From Methylobacteriaceae bacterium (GTDB lineage Bacteria > Pseudomonadota > Alphaproteobacteria > Rhizobiales > Beijerinckiaceae), in the NCBI GenBank assembly GCA_031272615.1, contig JAISTL010000141.1, positions 1 through 13,199 on the forward strand: DNA of 13,199 nt. Direction: 5' to 3'. Shown here piece after piece: positions 1 through 7,115 of the stretch (the first letter of the stretch is position 1; each line of letters opens with the position of its first letter). The notes below the pieces were generated by a model. The model did no database searches and was not told the DNA's origin. It saw only the letters and a list, made by a program, of their open reading frames with translations. A program made the translations under genes and the position numbers.

Positions 1-972
1 GACAACAAAGCGCGGCAGGCTGCGCGACGGGTCGGAGATACCCTCGCCGACGACGGCGGCGCTGGACAGGCGCCCCTCCTGCCCGAACCTGCCGTCAAAC
101 AGTACGCTTTGCAGCACCCATGACCGGGGCGCCAGATTCTTCAACCCCAACTGCACGGATTTCATCAGCCTGCCGATGCTCTGATTGGCGGAGAGAAAGT
201 TACGGCTGCCGAAACGTCCGGTTTCAAAGCGCAGGTCTTCCACGGCCATCGACTGCAGCAGAGCGCCGCCGGCGGTGAACCGGACAAAATACGGCTGCCC
301 CCCTGCATCATGGAACGGATCGTATTGAGGACTGCCCGACACCCCGCCGGAGTTCCCGGGCGCGCCTTCCCCGCTCCCGTCAACCGACCCGGAACGCAAG
401 CCGATGGCGTCCCCCGGATTCGACAAGGGTCTTTCCGGCCGCGGCGGCGGGGTCCGACCCGGGGCGCCGGTGGAAAAACCGCCGGGCTCGGCCGCGGGCT
501 TTTCGTTCGAGAGTATGCCGTCCCCGGCGACACGATGGAAGCCTCTGGACATCAACCCCATATACATGTTCTCGGCCGCATTGGAACCGGCGAGTCGCCA
601 TGCCGCGACAGCATTTCCCTTCTTCCCGGGATAAAACACGAAGCCGCGGATATCGCGGAGTTTGGTCCCTGTCGCAACATACCATCCGTCACCATCGCCG
701 GCGTGGGCGAATGCCGACAGCACGGGGTAATTCGGGTTGACCCAGCGGCTCAGCAGGGGCTCGATATCGTAGCCCCGCATAATGCCTGCCTGCTGCGCCG
801 CGTTGAGATCGTAAATCGTCGCCAGAATCGGCGAAGCGCCCGGTTTGAAGGGAGGAAGGGCCTCAAGCGACTGCACAAGGGCATCGATGCTGCCCATCTG
901 CGCCTGTCCTGCCGCCGGAACGAGAACCGCGGCCACGGCGATCAGAATCTGAACCGTCGTTTTCCGGGCCAT
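1..972 (-). CDS. exported protein of unknown function, 3' end cut by window edge
   Basis: The minus frame from ATG 972 stays open for 324 codons to base 1 with no stop, so the C-terminus lies outside the window. Residues 1 to about 24 form a Sec-type signal peptide: basic MARK start, an alanine/valine/leucine core and a likely cleavage in AGQAQ. A compact segment follows (about 26-150). Next comes a disordered Pro/Gly/Ser-rich linker (about 155-220), then a second ordered segment from about 225 that contains a VEDLRFETGRFG stretch. The start is 25 bases after the dehydrogenase stop, with GGTGGA just upstream, so it is probably the last known gene of the pepP run. I do not recognise the family. 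The signal peptide implies a periplasmic, outer-membrane or secreted location; no catalytic motif is visible. That it is a real gene is fairly sure: long open frame, sensible codon use and good context. Confidence 0.8.
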   Translation of the reverse strand, partial: MARKTTVQILIAVAAVLVPAAGQAQMGSIDALVQSLEALPPFKPGASPILATIYDLNAAQQAGIMRGYDIEPLLSRWVNPNYPVLSAFAHAGDGDGWYVATGTKLRDIRGFVFYPGKKGNAVAAWRLAGSNAAENMYMGLMSRGFHRVAGDGILSNEKPAAEPGGFSTGAPGRTPPPRPERPLSNPGDAIGLRSGSVDGSGEGAPGNSGGVSGSPQYDPFHDAGGQPYFVRFTAGGALLQSMAVEDLRFETGRFGSRNFLSANQSIGRLMKSVQLGLKNLAPRSWVLQSVLFDGRFGQEGRLSSAAVVGEGISDPSRSLPRFVV

Positions 973-997
973 GTTCCACCGGTGCAACACGGTGCAT

Positions 998-1927
998 CTA
1001 AAACTCATAATGCGCCCCCGTCAGTTCAACCGATACATCCCACAGGCGCGCCGCGGTTTCGCGGTTTTGCGCATGCGGCCACACCCGGGCTTCCGCCGGA
1101 TATCCTTTTAAATCGAGGAACCCTTTCGGGCCGTAATATACGCCGCCTTTTACGTCCGGAGCAGTTGCGGCATAAAGTACCGGCAACGCGCCCATGGCCG
1201 CCGACTGCCCGACCAAGCGTATGCCGAAATCGACAAGTTCCGCCATCAACGGGCGGCGTGCCAAGGCGGAGCGGAAAATCCGCGTCAAGGCCAGCCCGGG
1301 ATGGGCCGGCACCGAGATTTGCGACCAGCCATGTGCAACGAAGCGGCGGTTCAGCTCCAGGCCGAACAGCAGCATGGCCAGCTTGGACTGGCGATACGCA
1401 CCGAGCGGCGAATAGCGGCGCTCCGACTGCAAATCGTCGAAGTTTATCACGCCCTTCTTGTGGGCGATGCTGGCGAGGCTGACAACCCTGGCCATGGGGC
1501 TCGCGCGCAGCAGCGGCAGCAAGTGCGCGGTCAAAGCGAAATGCCCGAGATAGTTGGCCGCCAGCTGCATTTCAAACCCGTCAAAAGATACCTGCCTGGG
1601 CGACAGCCGGGTCAACCCGGCGCAATTCACCTGGATATCCAGTGCTTTGAACCGGCCCTTGACCCGGGAAGCGAGGTCTCTGACCAGCGCCAGATTGCTG
1701 GTGTCAACGGGTTCGTAGCAAACAACGGCGCCCTTGTGCGCGGCGCGGATGCGTTCCACCGCGGCGTTTCCCGTTCCGGGGTTGCGCCCGGTCAGCACGA
1801 CCTCGGCTCCCGCTCCGGCCAGAGCCAAAGCGGTCTCATAGCCGATGCCGCTGGTTCCGCCGGTTACCAACGCCGTTTTTCCCGTCAGCGGGGGGATGTC
1901 GCGTACTGTCCAGTGCTCCGCGGCCAT
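998..1927 (-). CDS. short-chain dehydrogenase/reductase (SDR family)
   Basis: NAD(P)-dependent oxidoreductase of the classical SDR fold; the substrate cannot be read from sequence. Counting from the preferred start, the cofactor motif TGGTSGIG is at residues 22-29, followed by an NCAG motif (101-104, usually NNAG), N125, catalytic S153 in the VVSLAS strand, and the YxxxK pair Y178/K182. Length is 309 residues. The pattern and the long C-terminal part resemble the retinol-dehydrogenase/WWOX/protochlorophyllide-reductase branch. A longer form begins at ATG 1975, where ATGA overlaps the stop of the upstream gene and would add 16 polar residues. I prefer ATG 1927 because GAGGAA lies six bases upstream and the Rossmann fold starts soon after it. 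Third gene of the pepP run, so probably translated from a shared transcript. The cytosolic oxidoreductase assignment is firm and the physiological role is open. Confidence 0.92.
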   Translation of the reverse strand: MAAEHWTVRDIPPLTGKTALVTGGTSGIGYETALALAGAGAEVVLTGRNPGTGNAAVERIRAAHKGAVVCYEPVDTSNLALVRDLASRVKGRFKALDIQVNCAGLTRLSPRQVSFDGFEMQLAANYLGHFALTAHLLPLLRASPMARVVSLASIAHKKGVINFDDLQSERRYSPLGAYRQSKLAMLLFGLELNRRFVAHGWSQISVPAHPGLALTRIFRSALARRPLMAELVDFGIRLVGQSAAMGALPVLYAATAPDVKGGVYYGPKGFLDLKGYPAEARVWPHAQNRETAARLWDVSVELTGAHYEF

Positions 1928-1971
1928 ATCCCGTTCCTCGTCCTGCTTCGCCCTGTCGCTCCCGGCCAAGG

Positions 1972-2439
1972 TCATCCAACCCGGGTACAGGCGCGCATGA
2001 TGTTGTCGATCTGGCGCTTGATCATTTGGCGACGCACATCGACTTCCTTTTCTCTCAGAGTCTTTTTCAGCAACTGAATGGTGGTTTCGCCGCTGGCGCC
2101 CAGCGCCAGGTCCGCGACCTTCAGCTGCAATTCATTGTAGGTTTGGGCCCCCAGTGACCACATCAGGTCGAATCGACTCAAATCCATGTCCGAACCCTCG
2201 CGGTATACCTCCTGCTTGAAGCGGCGAATGATCTTGGCCCGTTCGAGGAATTCCAGGGTAAACTGAAACGCCTCACGCAGATGATACGCGTCCAAGGAAC
2301 GTGAAACCTCCTGGATATCATCGGGAAACGGAAACGTGTCATGCAGGCGGATGATGATGAGCGCCGCGCCCTGATAGAACACATCCTTGTAATTGGCCTT
2401 TGTTCGTGACGCGGTGTATTCTGAATCGTCGCTCGCCAT
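1972..2439 (-). CDS. uncharacterised 155-residue cytoplasmic protein
   Basis: I do not recognise this family. The protein is charged, with no signal peptide or membrane segment. The N-terminal half has a short helix-rich block around a RLHDTFPFPDD stretch. The C-terminal half ends in a strongly basic, probably helical region around KKTLREKEVDVRRQMIKRQID, which could be a coiled coil or a nucleic-acid-binding helix (inference). ATG 2439 is chosen because GGAGA sits seven bases upstream; an in-frame TTG directly before it is a weaker choice. It starts 35 bases after the pepP stop, and its stop overlaps the first possible ATG of the SDR gene as ATGA, a sign of translational coupling. Gene reality is well supported by spacing, the ribosome binding site and length; function is unknown. 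Confidence 0.75.
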   Translation of the reverse strand: MASDDSEYTASRTKANYKDVFYQGAALIIIRLHDTFPFPDDIQEVSRSLDAYHLREAFQFTLEFLERAKIIRRFKQEVYREGSDMDLSRFDLMWSLGAQTYNELQLKVADLALGASGETTIQLLKKTLREKEVDVRRQMIKRQIDNIMRACTRVG

Positions 2440-2474
2440 CAATGTTTCTCCGTTCCGGCGTTATCCGAAATAAC

Positions 2475-4292
2475 TCACACAATCGGCCGGGTGGCCGCAC
2501 TCAACCATTCCCTGTCATCGCCGTCCAACTTGTCGGCGAACAGCTCAAACGTACGCGCATGATAGGCATCCAGCCAAGCACGCTCGTCCGCTGTCAGCAG
2601 TTCCCTCTCAATCAGGCGTTGGTCAATGGGGGTGAAACTCAATGTCTCGAAACCGTAATAGACGCCCTCCGCTCCGGGAATGGCCCGCGGCTCGACGAGC
2701 AGGAGGTTTTCGATACGGATACCCCAAGCCCCGGCGCGATAATACCCCGGCTCATCGGAGACGATCATTCCCGGCTTCAACGGCACGTGGCCGGTGCGGG
2801 CGATACGCTGCGGGCCTTCGTGCACCGAGAGATAGCTGCCGATGCCGTGGCCCGTTCCGTGATCGAAATCCACGCCGTTCCTCCACAGGAACTGCCGGGC
2901 GAAAGCGTCAATCTGCGCCCCGGTCGTCTCCTCGGGGAACACCGCTGTCGCCAGGGCAATCATCCCCTTCAACACCAGAGTGAACTTGCGCTTCATGTCC
3001 GCTGTTGCTTCACCGACAATCACCGTGCGGGTGATGTCCGTCGTCCCTTCGGGGTATTGACCACCGGAATCCATGAGGAAAATATCGTTGAGCGCAAGCG
3101 CCCGGTTGCTCCTCTCCGTCACCCGATAATGGGGAAGTGCGGAATTCGGCCCGGCGCCCGCGATGGACGCAAAGGAAATCGCCCGGATGGTGTCATCGGC
3201 GAAACGGAACTTCTCCAGTGCTTCCACCGTCGCGATCTCGGTGAGAAGACCGGATGGCGCCTCACGGTCCAGCCAGGCGAGGAAGCGGATCATGGCGATG
3301 CCGTCCCGCCGATGGGCGCGGCGCGCGCCCTCGATTTCCACGGCGTTCTTACACGCCTTCATCAGGGAGATGGGGTCAGCGCCGACATCAGCCGTGCCTC
3401 CCGAGCGGTTGACCAACTCCACCAGGGCGCTCACCGCGAAGGCGGCGTCAAAACGGACCGTCAGCCCGTCACGCCCCAACGCTTCCACCGTGCTCAACAG
3501 TGCCTGCCGCGGCAGAAACTCGGCATAGGGCGCCAGCGCCTGCCGCACATCGTCGGGAACCGGAGCGTAATCAAGGAAAATGCGGGCCTTCGCGCCTTTT
3601 CGCAACACGGCGTGGCCCATGGCCAGCGGAGTCTTGGAAATATCCGAGCCGCGCAGATTGAACACCCACATCAGGGCATGGGGGTCAACAATCACCAAGG
3701 CGTCACACCGGTCTTTCGTCAGCGCCTCCTCCACCCGCGCCAGTTTGCCCGCCGCACTTTCCCCGGCATACGCTTCGTCGTGAAGATAAACCGGGTTCAC
3801 CACCGGCGCAGGGATGTCACGGATACGGTCCAACAGGTTTTCCGGCGTCGGCTTAAGCGTTGCGCCCGCCTTGTCCACCGCGGCTTTCAGCTTCTTCACT
3901 CCGTCCACCGTGTGCAGCCAGGGGTCATAACCGATGACGACGCCCGCGGGCACATTGAGGGAAATCCAGTCCTCCAGCGATTGTTCCGCCAATCTGATCG
4001 GCTCAAAGACCTTCTCGTCCACCTGCTCACGCACCTGCACGGTGTAGCGACCGTCCACGACAATCACGGCGCGATCCGGCAAAACCAGCGCGTTTCCCGC
4101 GGAACCGGTGAAGCCGGTGAGCCAGGCCAGGCGTTCCACATGCCTGGCCGCGTATTCGGATTGGTATTCATCGGCCCGCGGCACAATCAGCCCGTCAAGC
4201 CCGAAGGTCTTCATTTCTCTTCTCAGCAGCGCCGCGCGTTCCACACCGCGCGACGGATCGGCCAATTCGGCAAATGACTGATGCATTGTCAT
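2475..4292 (-). CDS. pepP: Xaa-Pro aminopeptidase (M24B), long cytosolic type
   Basis: Metallopeptidase that removes the N-terminal residue from peptides with proline in second position; acts in the cytosol on peptide breakdown products. It has 605 residues with two N-terminal creatinase-like domains and a C-terminal pita-bread catalytic domain. All five metal ligands are visible: D408 (in MDSGG), D419 (in TTDITRT), H482 (in HGTGHGIG), E514 (in SDEPGYY) and E528 (in RIEN). The spacings 11 and 14 for the Asp and Glu pairs match the three-domain eukaryotic XPNPEP1 type rather than the shorter E. coli PepP. No signal peptide. ATG 4292 has only a distant GAGG (14 bases), so the start is less certain than the rest; a second in-frame ATG lies at 4286. 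First gene of the minus-strand run, divergent from the GlsB-like genes. Confidence 0.95.
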   Translation of the reverse strand: MTMHQSFAELADPSRGVERAALLRREMKTFGLDGLIVPRADEYQSEYAARHVERLAWLTGFTGSAGNALVLPDRAVIVVDGRYTVQVREQVDEKVFEPIRLAEQSLEDWISLNVPAGVVIGYDPWLHTVDGVKKLKAAVDKAGATLKPTPENLLDRIRDIPAPVVNPVYLHDEAYAGESAAGKLARVEEALTKDRCDALVIVDPHALMWVFNLRGSDISKTPLAMGHAVLRKGAKARIFLDYAPVPDDVRQALAPYAEFLPRQALLSTVEALGRDGLTVRFDAAFAVSALVELVNRSGGTADVGADPISLMKACKNAVEIEGARRAHRRDGIAMIRFLAWLDREAPSGLLTEIATVEALEKFRFADDTIRAISFASIAGAGPNSALPHYRVTERSNRALALNDIFLMDSGGQYPEGTTDITRTVIVGEATADMKRKFTLVLKGMIALATAVFPEETTGAQIDAFARQFLWRNGVDFDHGTGHGIGSYLSVHEGPQRIARTGHVPLKPGMIVSDEPGYYRAGAWGIRIENLLLVEPRAIPGAEGVYYGFETLSFTPIDQRLIERELLTADERAWLDAYHARTFELFADKLDGDDREWLSAATRPIV

Positions 4293-4498
4293 GTCAGAGT
4301 GTCAAACCTCACGAATCTCTTGGTTTCTCGCGAAAATTCCTAGCATCAGTTCCCGCCTTTTCCCAATGGTTTTTTGCTCACCGCCGTTTTGTTGGTGAAT
4401 AACGCGGCATTGCCGCGAGACCCCTTTTCATCCGCAACAAGATACTGTACAAAAGGTTCAAATTCAAGCCCCGCTTGCCCCGGAAAGGATTGCCGCCC

Positions 4499-4750
4499 AT
4501 GCTTGCCATCCCGAATATCGTCATTACACTCGCCGCCGGCCTGGTTGCCGGCTGGCTTGCCGGCGTCATCATGAAAACCGGAAACACCAATCTCGTCACC
4601 TGCCTCATCCTGGGCGTCGTCGGCGCGGTTGTCGGCAGCGTTCTGGCCGGGCTCATCGGCATTCGTTTCTACGGCTTTATCGGCAATCTGATCGGCGCCA
4701 CTCTCGGTGCAGTCGTCCTGCTCTATGCGCTCAGAGTATTGAAAAAGTAA
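4499..4750 (+). CDS. GlsB/YeaQ/YmgE-family small membrane protein, copy 1
   Basis: 83-residue, glycine-rich inner-membrane protein of the transglycosylase-associated (YeaQ/YmgE/GlsB) family, often linked to stress; the molecular role is not established. Three hydrophobic segments are visible, at about residues 4-24, 31-54 and 58-79. The glycine signatures GLVAGWLAG and GVVGAVVGS are typical of the family. ATG 4499 is chosen because GGAAAGGA ends nine bases upstream and because the first residues (MLAIPNIV) line up with the start of the second copy (MIALPNII). An upstream TTG would add eight residues and is not needed. The last residues are basic (LKK), suggesting a cytoplasmic C-terminus. A bulged hairpin follows the stop. 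Confidence 0.9.
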   Translation: MLAIPNIVITLAAGLVAGWLAGVIMKTGNTNLVTCLILGVVGAVVGSVLAGLIGIRFYGFIGNLIGATLGAVVLLYALRVLKK

Positions 4751-4757
4751 AACACCC

Positions 4758-4807
4758 GGTGAAGGGTGGCAAATTGTAGCATTCACCCACCATCACCCGT
4801 CAATTTT
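4758..4807 (+). terminator. possible rho-independent terminator after GlsB-like copy 1
   Basis: GGTGA (4758-4762) and GGGTG (4764-4768) pair with CACCC (4784-4788) and TCACC (4793-4797). This gives a ten-pair stem interrupted by a bulge, with a 15-base AT-rich loop. Four T residues follow at 4804-4807. It starts eight bases after the stop codon. The bulge and short T run make it a moderate candidate only. Confidence 0.35.
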
Positions 4808-4876
4808 AAATATAAACCTTGGCTGCCGACTGTCCTTAACCGGCGGCCGCGTGCATTTTTATTTCCCGCTCCGCCC

Positions 4877-4904
4877 TTGCCGCGCCCGCTGCGGACGCTA
4901 TCTG
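4877..4904 (+). promoter_or_regulatory. weak candidate promoter for GlsB-like copy 2
   Basis: TTGCCG (4877-4882) and TATCTG (4899-4904) are 16 bases apart, about 85 bases before the second GlsB-like start. The -35 match is fair (4/6) and the -10 match poor (3/6). The -10 region lies inside a small inverted repeat, CGGAC (4892-4896) with GTCCG (4904-4908). Presence of a promoter in this gap is likely because copy 2 follows a 238-base space; this exact site is uncertain. Confidence 0.25.
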
Positions 4905-4988
4905 TCCGTTGCATGAACCCGTTCCGGCTTCATCAACCCAGTGCCCCGCGGCACCCGTTACAACCAATTTCAATAAAGGATCAAGGAC

Positions 4989-5255
4989 ATGATTGCTCTG
5001 CCCAACATCATTGTTACCCTTCTCGTCGGTCTCGCCTCCGGCTGGCTCGCCGGCCTGGTCATGGGGACCCGTGCCTTCGGCCTCATCGGTGATCTGCTGC
5101 TCGGTATCGTCGGCGCCGTCGTCGGCGGTCTGCTGTTTCACTATTTGGGGATCAGCGCGCTCGAGAGCCTCGGCATCCTCGGCAATATCCTGACCGGCGC
5201 CGTCGGCGCGGCCGTCCTGCTGTTCATCGTCCGCCTGACGGGCCTGCACGCCTGA
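4989..5255 (+). CDS. GlsB/YeaQ/YmgE-family small membrane protein, copy 2
   Basis: 88-residue inner-membrane protein, paralogous to the gene just upstream: the start (MIALPNII), the GLASGWLAG segment, GIVGAVVGG and the closing hydrophobic helix line up over the whole length. The central loop differs, with TRAFGLIGDL here and TGNTNLVTC in copy 1. Three membrane segments are expected. ATG 4989 has two Shine-Dalgarno-like stretches: AAAGGA ending eight bases upstream and AAGGA almost touching the start. The family is commonly stress-associated, but no stress promoter (for example a GGAAC-type EcfG site) is obvious here. The gene is convergent with the hydrolase gene, with only 21 bases between stops. 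Confidence 0.9.
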   Translation: MIALPNIIVTLLVGLASGWLAGLVMGTRAFGLIGDLLLGIVGAVVGGLLFHYLGISALESLGILGNILTGAVGAAVLLFIVRLTGLHA

Positions 5256-5276
5256 GCTCTCACGGCCTTATTCCTG

Positions 5277-6251
5277 CTATTCCCCGGCGCGGTCCATGGC
5301 GCGACGCACGACCTGGACCACGTCGGGATTGGAGAGATAGAGATCGTGATTGAGAATGCCGGCGGCAAATTCCGAAGCATCGGCAACCCGCACACCCAAA
5401 CGCTCCAAACGCTCACGATCCACCATCCCGGCACGCTCTCCCCCGGAGATGACCGACGACAACGCCAAAGCACGGTCGTTGACAGCCGAAATCACCGTGA
5501 TTCGTTCCGCCAGAGGTTTGAGCCGTTCAACAGCCTGAACAAACAAATCCATATCGACATCGGGCGCTGCCAGAACCACTGCGCCCAACCGCGCCATCCG
5601 GGCACCACCGCCCTCCCGCAAAACCTCCCGCAGAGATTCCAACACCAGCAGGGTTCCCATGCTGTGGGCAACCAGGTGCACCTTCTCCCTGGAGCCGCGG
5701 CGCAACAGGGCCGTCAACAGATCAGCCAGATGTTCCCGGGACCATAGTGCACTTTCACGGTCACGGGCGTAATCCAGCGTACCGCCGGTGGAAGGCCAGG
5801 AGAAAAAGGCCGCGCATTGGTCGAAGCCGATGGCCCGTGCCAGATCGAAGGTCGTGGTCGCGGCGCTGACGAAGGTTTCCCGGTAGCCGTGTACGTAGAG
5901 CATCACTTCACGACCATCGGTTTCACGCACAAACCCTTCGGCGTTCTGGTCACCGGTTGACAAGCGCGGGCTGCCGGGGACAAAATCGCCGGGGCCGAGG
6001 GACAGCGCCTTGCGCAACGCCCCCGGTTGCCCGCGGGCGAACGTCACTGTGCCGACGGCCAATGCCGAGCCGCGATCAGCGGTGAACGAGCCGCCGCCGT
6101 CGGCCGGAATGTATTTCCGCACCGAGGCAAACAGCAACGTATCCACGTGTTCAGTCGGTTCCGGCGGGACCAGCGCCGCAGCGTTCCGCACGGGAAAGAA
6201 CGGCAGCAGCGCCGTTGCGGCGGCGGAAAACAGCGCTGTTCTCCGACTCAT
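5277..6251 (-). CDS. exported alpha/beta hydrolase, DUF900 family
   Basis: Serine hydrolase of the DUF900 alpha/beta family (esterase/lipase-like; substrate unknown). Counted from the preferred start it has 324 residues. The strand MLYVHGYRETF (117-127) gives the oxyanion-side HGY motif. The nucleophile is S197 in VAHSMG, the likely acid is D259 (SAVNDRAL), and the likely base is H302 (NHDLYLS). Residues 1-26 form an export signal beginning MSRRTALF, with paired arginines suggestive of the Tat route, a hydrophobic core and an AAA end. The start is uncertain: GTG 6320 and ATG 6293 are in frame, but no candidate has a clear Shine-Dalgarno sequence. ATG 6251 is chosen because it places the signal peptide at the very N-terminus. 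It lies just downstream of a small exported protein gene on the same strand, so both products probably act outside the cytoplasm. Confidence 0.88.
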   Translation of the reverse strand: MSRRTALFSAAATALLPFFPVRNAAALVPPEPTEHVDTLLFASVRKYIPADGGGSFTADRGSALAVGTVTFARGQPGALRKALSLGPGDFVPGSPRLSTGDQNAEGFVRETDGREVMLYVHGYRETFVSAATTTFDLARAIGFDQCAAFFSWPSTGGTLDYARDRESALWSREHLADLLTALLRRGSREKVHLVAHSMGTLLVLESLREVLREGGGARMARLGAVVLAAPDVDMDLFVQAVERLKPLAERITVISAVNDRALALSSVISGGERAGMVDRERLERLGVRVADASEFAAGILNHDLYLSNPDVVQVVRRAMDRAGE

Positions 6252-6339
6252 GAGTCGACACTGATCGACAGGCGGCAAACGGATGCTGGGCATAGGTTCT
6301 TGAACGCGGATCGCTTTCACTCGGCCGGAATTGGCGTGG

Positions 6340-6735
6340 TCAATACTCCTCAGATGTATCCGTTGAAAACGGCATTTTCAATACCGCGGCACATTTTTTG
6401 CCGTTTTCCAGATATCGTCTCCGGTAAAGCCGGTAACCGGCGATTTCCCCGGTTTCAATCATCTTCGCCATGTCGACAAGTCGTTCCAGAGCTTCGCGGC
6501 AAGCGGGATACGTTTTGCTCCAGTCATGACGATTCATGTATCGCGTCATGAACTCAATGGATGAACGCAAATTGGAGGCGTTGAAACTCTCGGCAATCCG
6601 CGCGACCTGATAGTCCTGCATCACCATCTGCTTGTATGCCTGCACGTTGCTGACCGTCGGCAGCATTCGGGTCTGCGCCCCCGATACGGCACAAAGCGCC
6701 AAAACGGTGAACACCGCCCCCAACCGGCTGCTCAT
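6340..6735 (-). CDS. small exported protein of unknown function
   Basis: 131 residues, family not recognised. Residues 1 to about 20 are a signal peptide (MSSRLGAVFTVLALCAVSGA) without a lipobox. The mature part is mostly helical and basic, with an RLYRRRY stretch near residue 103. It has exactly two cysteines, C79 and C115, that could form a disulfide in the periplasm (inference). ATG 6735 is firmly supported: GGAGGGAG lies six bases upstream, while the longer frame to 6840 would bury the signal peptide behind 35 residues. It sits directly upstream of the DUF900 hydrolase, probably in one transcript, which suggests a partner, substrate-binding or folding role; that is only inference. Divergent from meaB across a 380-base control region. 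Confidence 0.75.
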   Translation of the reverse strand: MSSRLGAVFTVLALCAVSGAQTRMLPTVSNVQAYKQMVMQDYQVARIAESFNASNLRSSIEFMTRYMNRHDWSKTYPACREALERLVDMAKMIETGEIAGYRLYRRRYLENGKKCAAVLKMPFSTDTSEEY

Positions 6736-6830
6736 CACAAACTCCCTCCAACACCGTACACATCTCATCGGCCGGCATGCATATGCGCGCACCGGGGCGG
6801 ACCGGTCCGCCGGAACATCCGTATTCGACA

Positions 6831-6845
6831 GTCTTATCATAAGAC
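6831..6845. repeat. perfect 15-base palindrome, candidate operator
   Basis: GTCTTAT-C-ATAAGAC, seven-base arms around one base. With a one-base bulge the symmetry extends to ACAG/CTGT (6828-6849). On the minus strand it contains TATGAT, a plausible -10 box, about 100 bases upstream of the exported-protein start, but without a good -35. The symmetry suits a dimeric regulator; which one is unknown. Confidence 0.45.
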
Positions 6846-6874
6846 CTGTTGCATGTCCTTCACAGCCGTTTGAT

Positions 6875-6909
6875 TTACGATTCAGGTCATATATTTCGTA
6901 ATTTGAATC
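6875..6909. repeat. interleaved inverted repeats in an AT-rich island
   Basis: TTACGA (6875-6880) pairs with TCGTAA (6896-6901), and GATTCA (6879-6884) pairs with TGAATC (6904-6909), so the two symmetries are offset and mutually exclusive. The surroundings are far richer in A/T than the neighbouring genes. The location between divergent genes fits a regulator-binding region; six-base arms in AT-rich DNA can also arise by chance. Confidence 0.35.
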
Positions 6910-7115
6910 TCATATCAGGATAAATGACTCGACTAAAGAGAAAAAATGGTAAAGACCGATGGAGACGCCGACACTCCTGCGGATTGGCTTCACCGCAGCG
7001 CGAATTCGGGGAAAAATGGCGTGTACATGCGGCTTTCCGCCACGAGAACGGGTTCCATCAGCGGCCCTGAATATGCTAAGGGGCGATGGCGTATTGTATC
7101 GGGAGTCCGACGTTC

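Larger units (their letters stand above)
6736..7115. other. divergent intergenic region, 380 bases, no convincing gene
   Basis: The space between the exported-protein gene (minus) and meaB (plus) must carry promoters for both. It holds a perfect 15-base palindrome at 6831-6845 and an AT-rich island (about 6865-6950) with interleaved inverted repeats. Two short plus-strand frames (ATG 6946 and ATG 6959) overlap the start of meaB and show no family features. They have only a weak or no ribosome binding site, so they are not called. Confidence 0.6.

Noticed and set aside
310..1482. 390-codon plus-strand frame opposite the exported protein and the SDR
   Set aside because: It spans two well-supported minus-strand genes, is arginine/proline-rich and resembles nothing. 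It exists because of GC bias.
2400..4277. 625-codon open frame on the plus strand opposite pepP
   Set aside because: It is the antisense image of a GC-rich aminopeptidase with all catalytic residues. The product is rich in H, R, Q and G with no motif, and no ribosome binding site precedes it.
4293..4498. Promoters for pepP and GlsB-like copy 1 in their shared 206-base gap
   Set aside because: Both must have promoters here, but no -35/-10 pair with acceptable spacing stood out, and no EcfG-type GGAAC/GTT pair was found on either strand.
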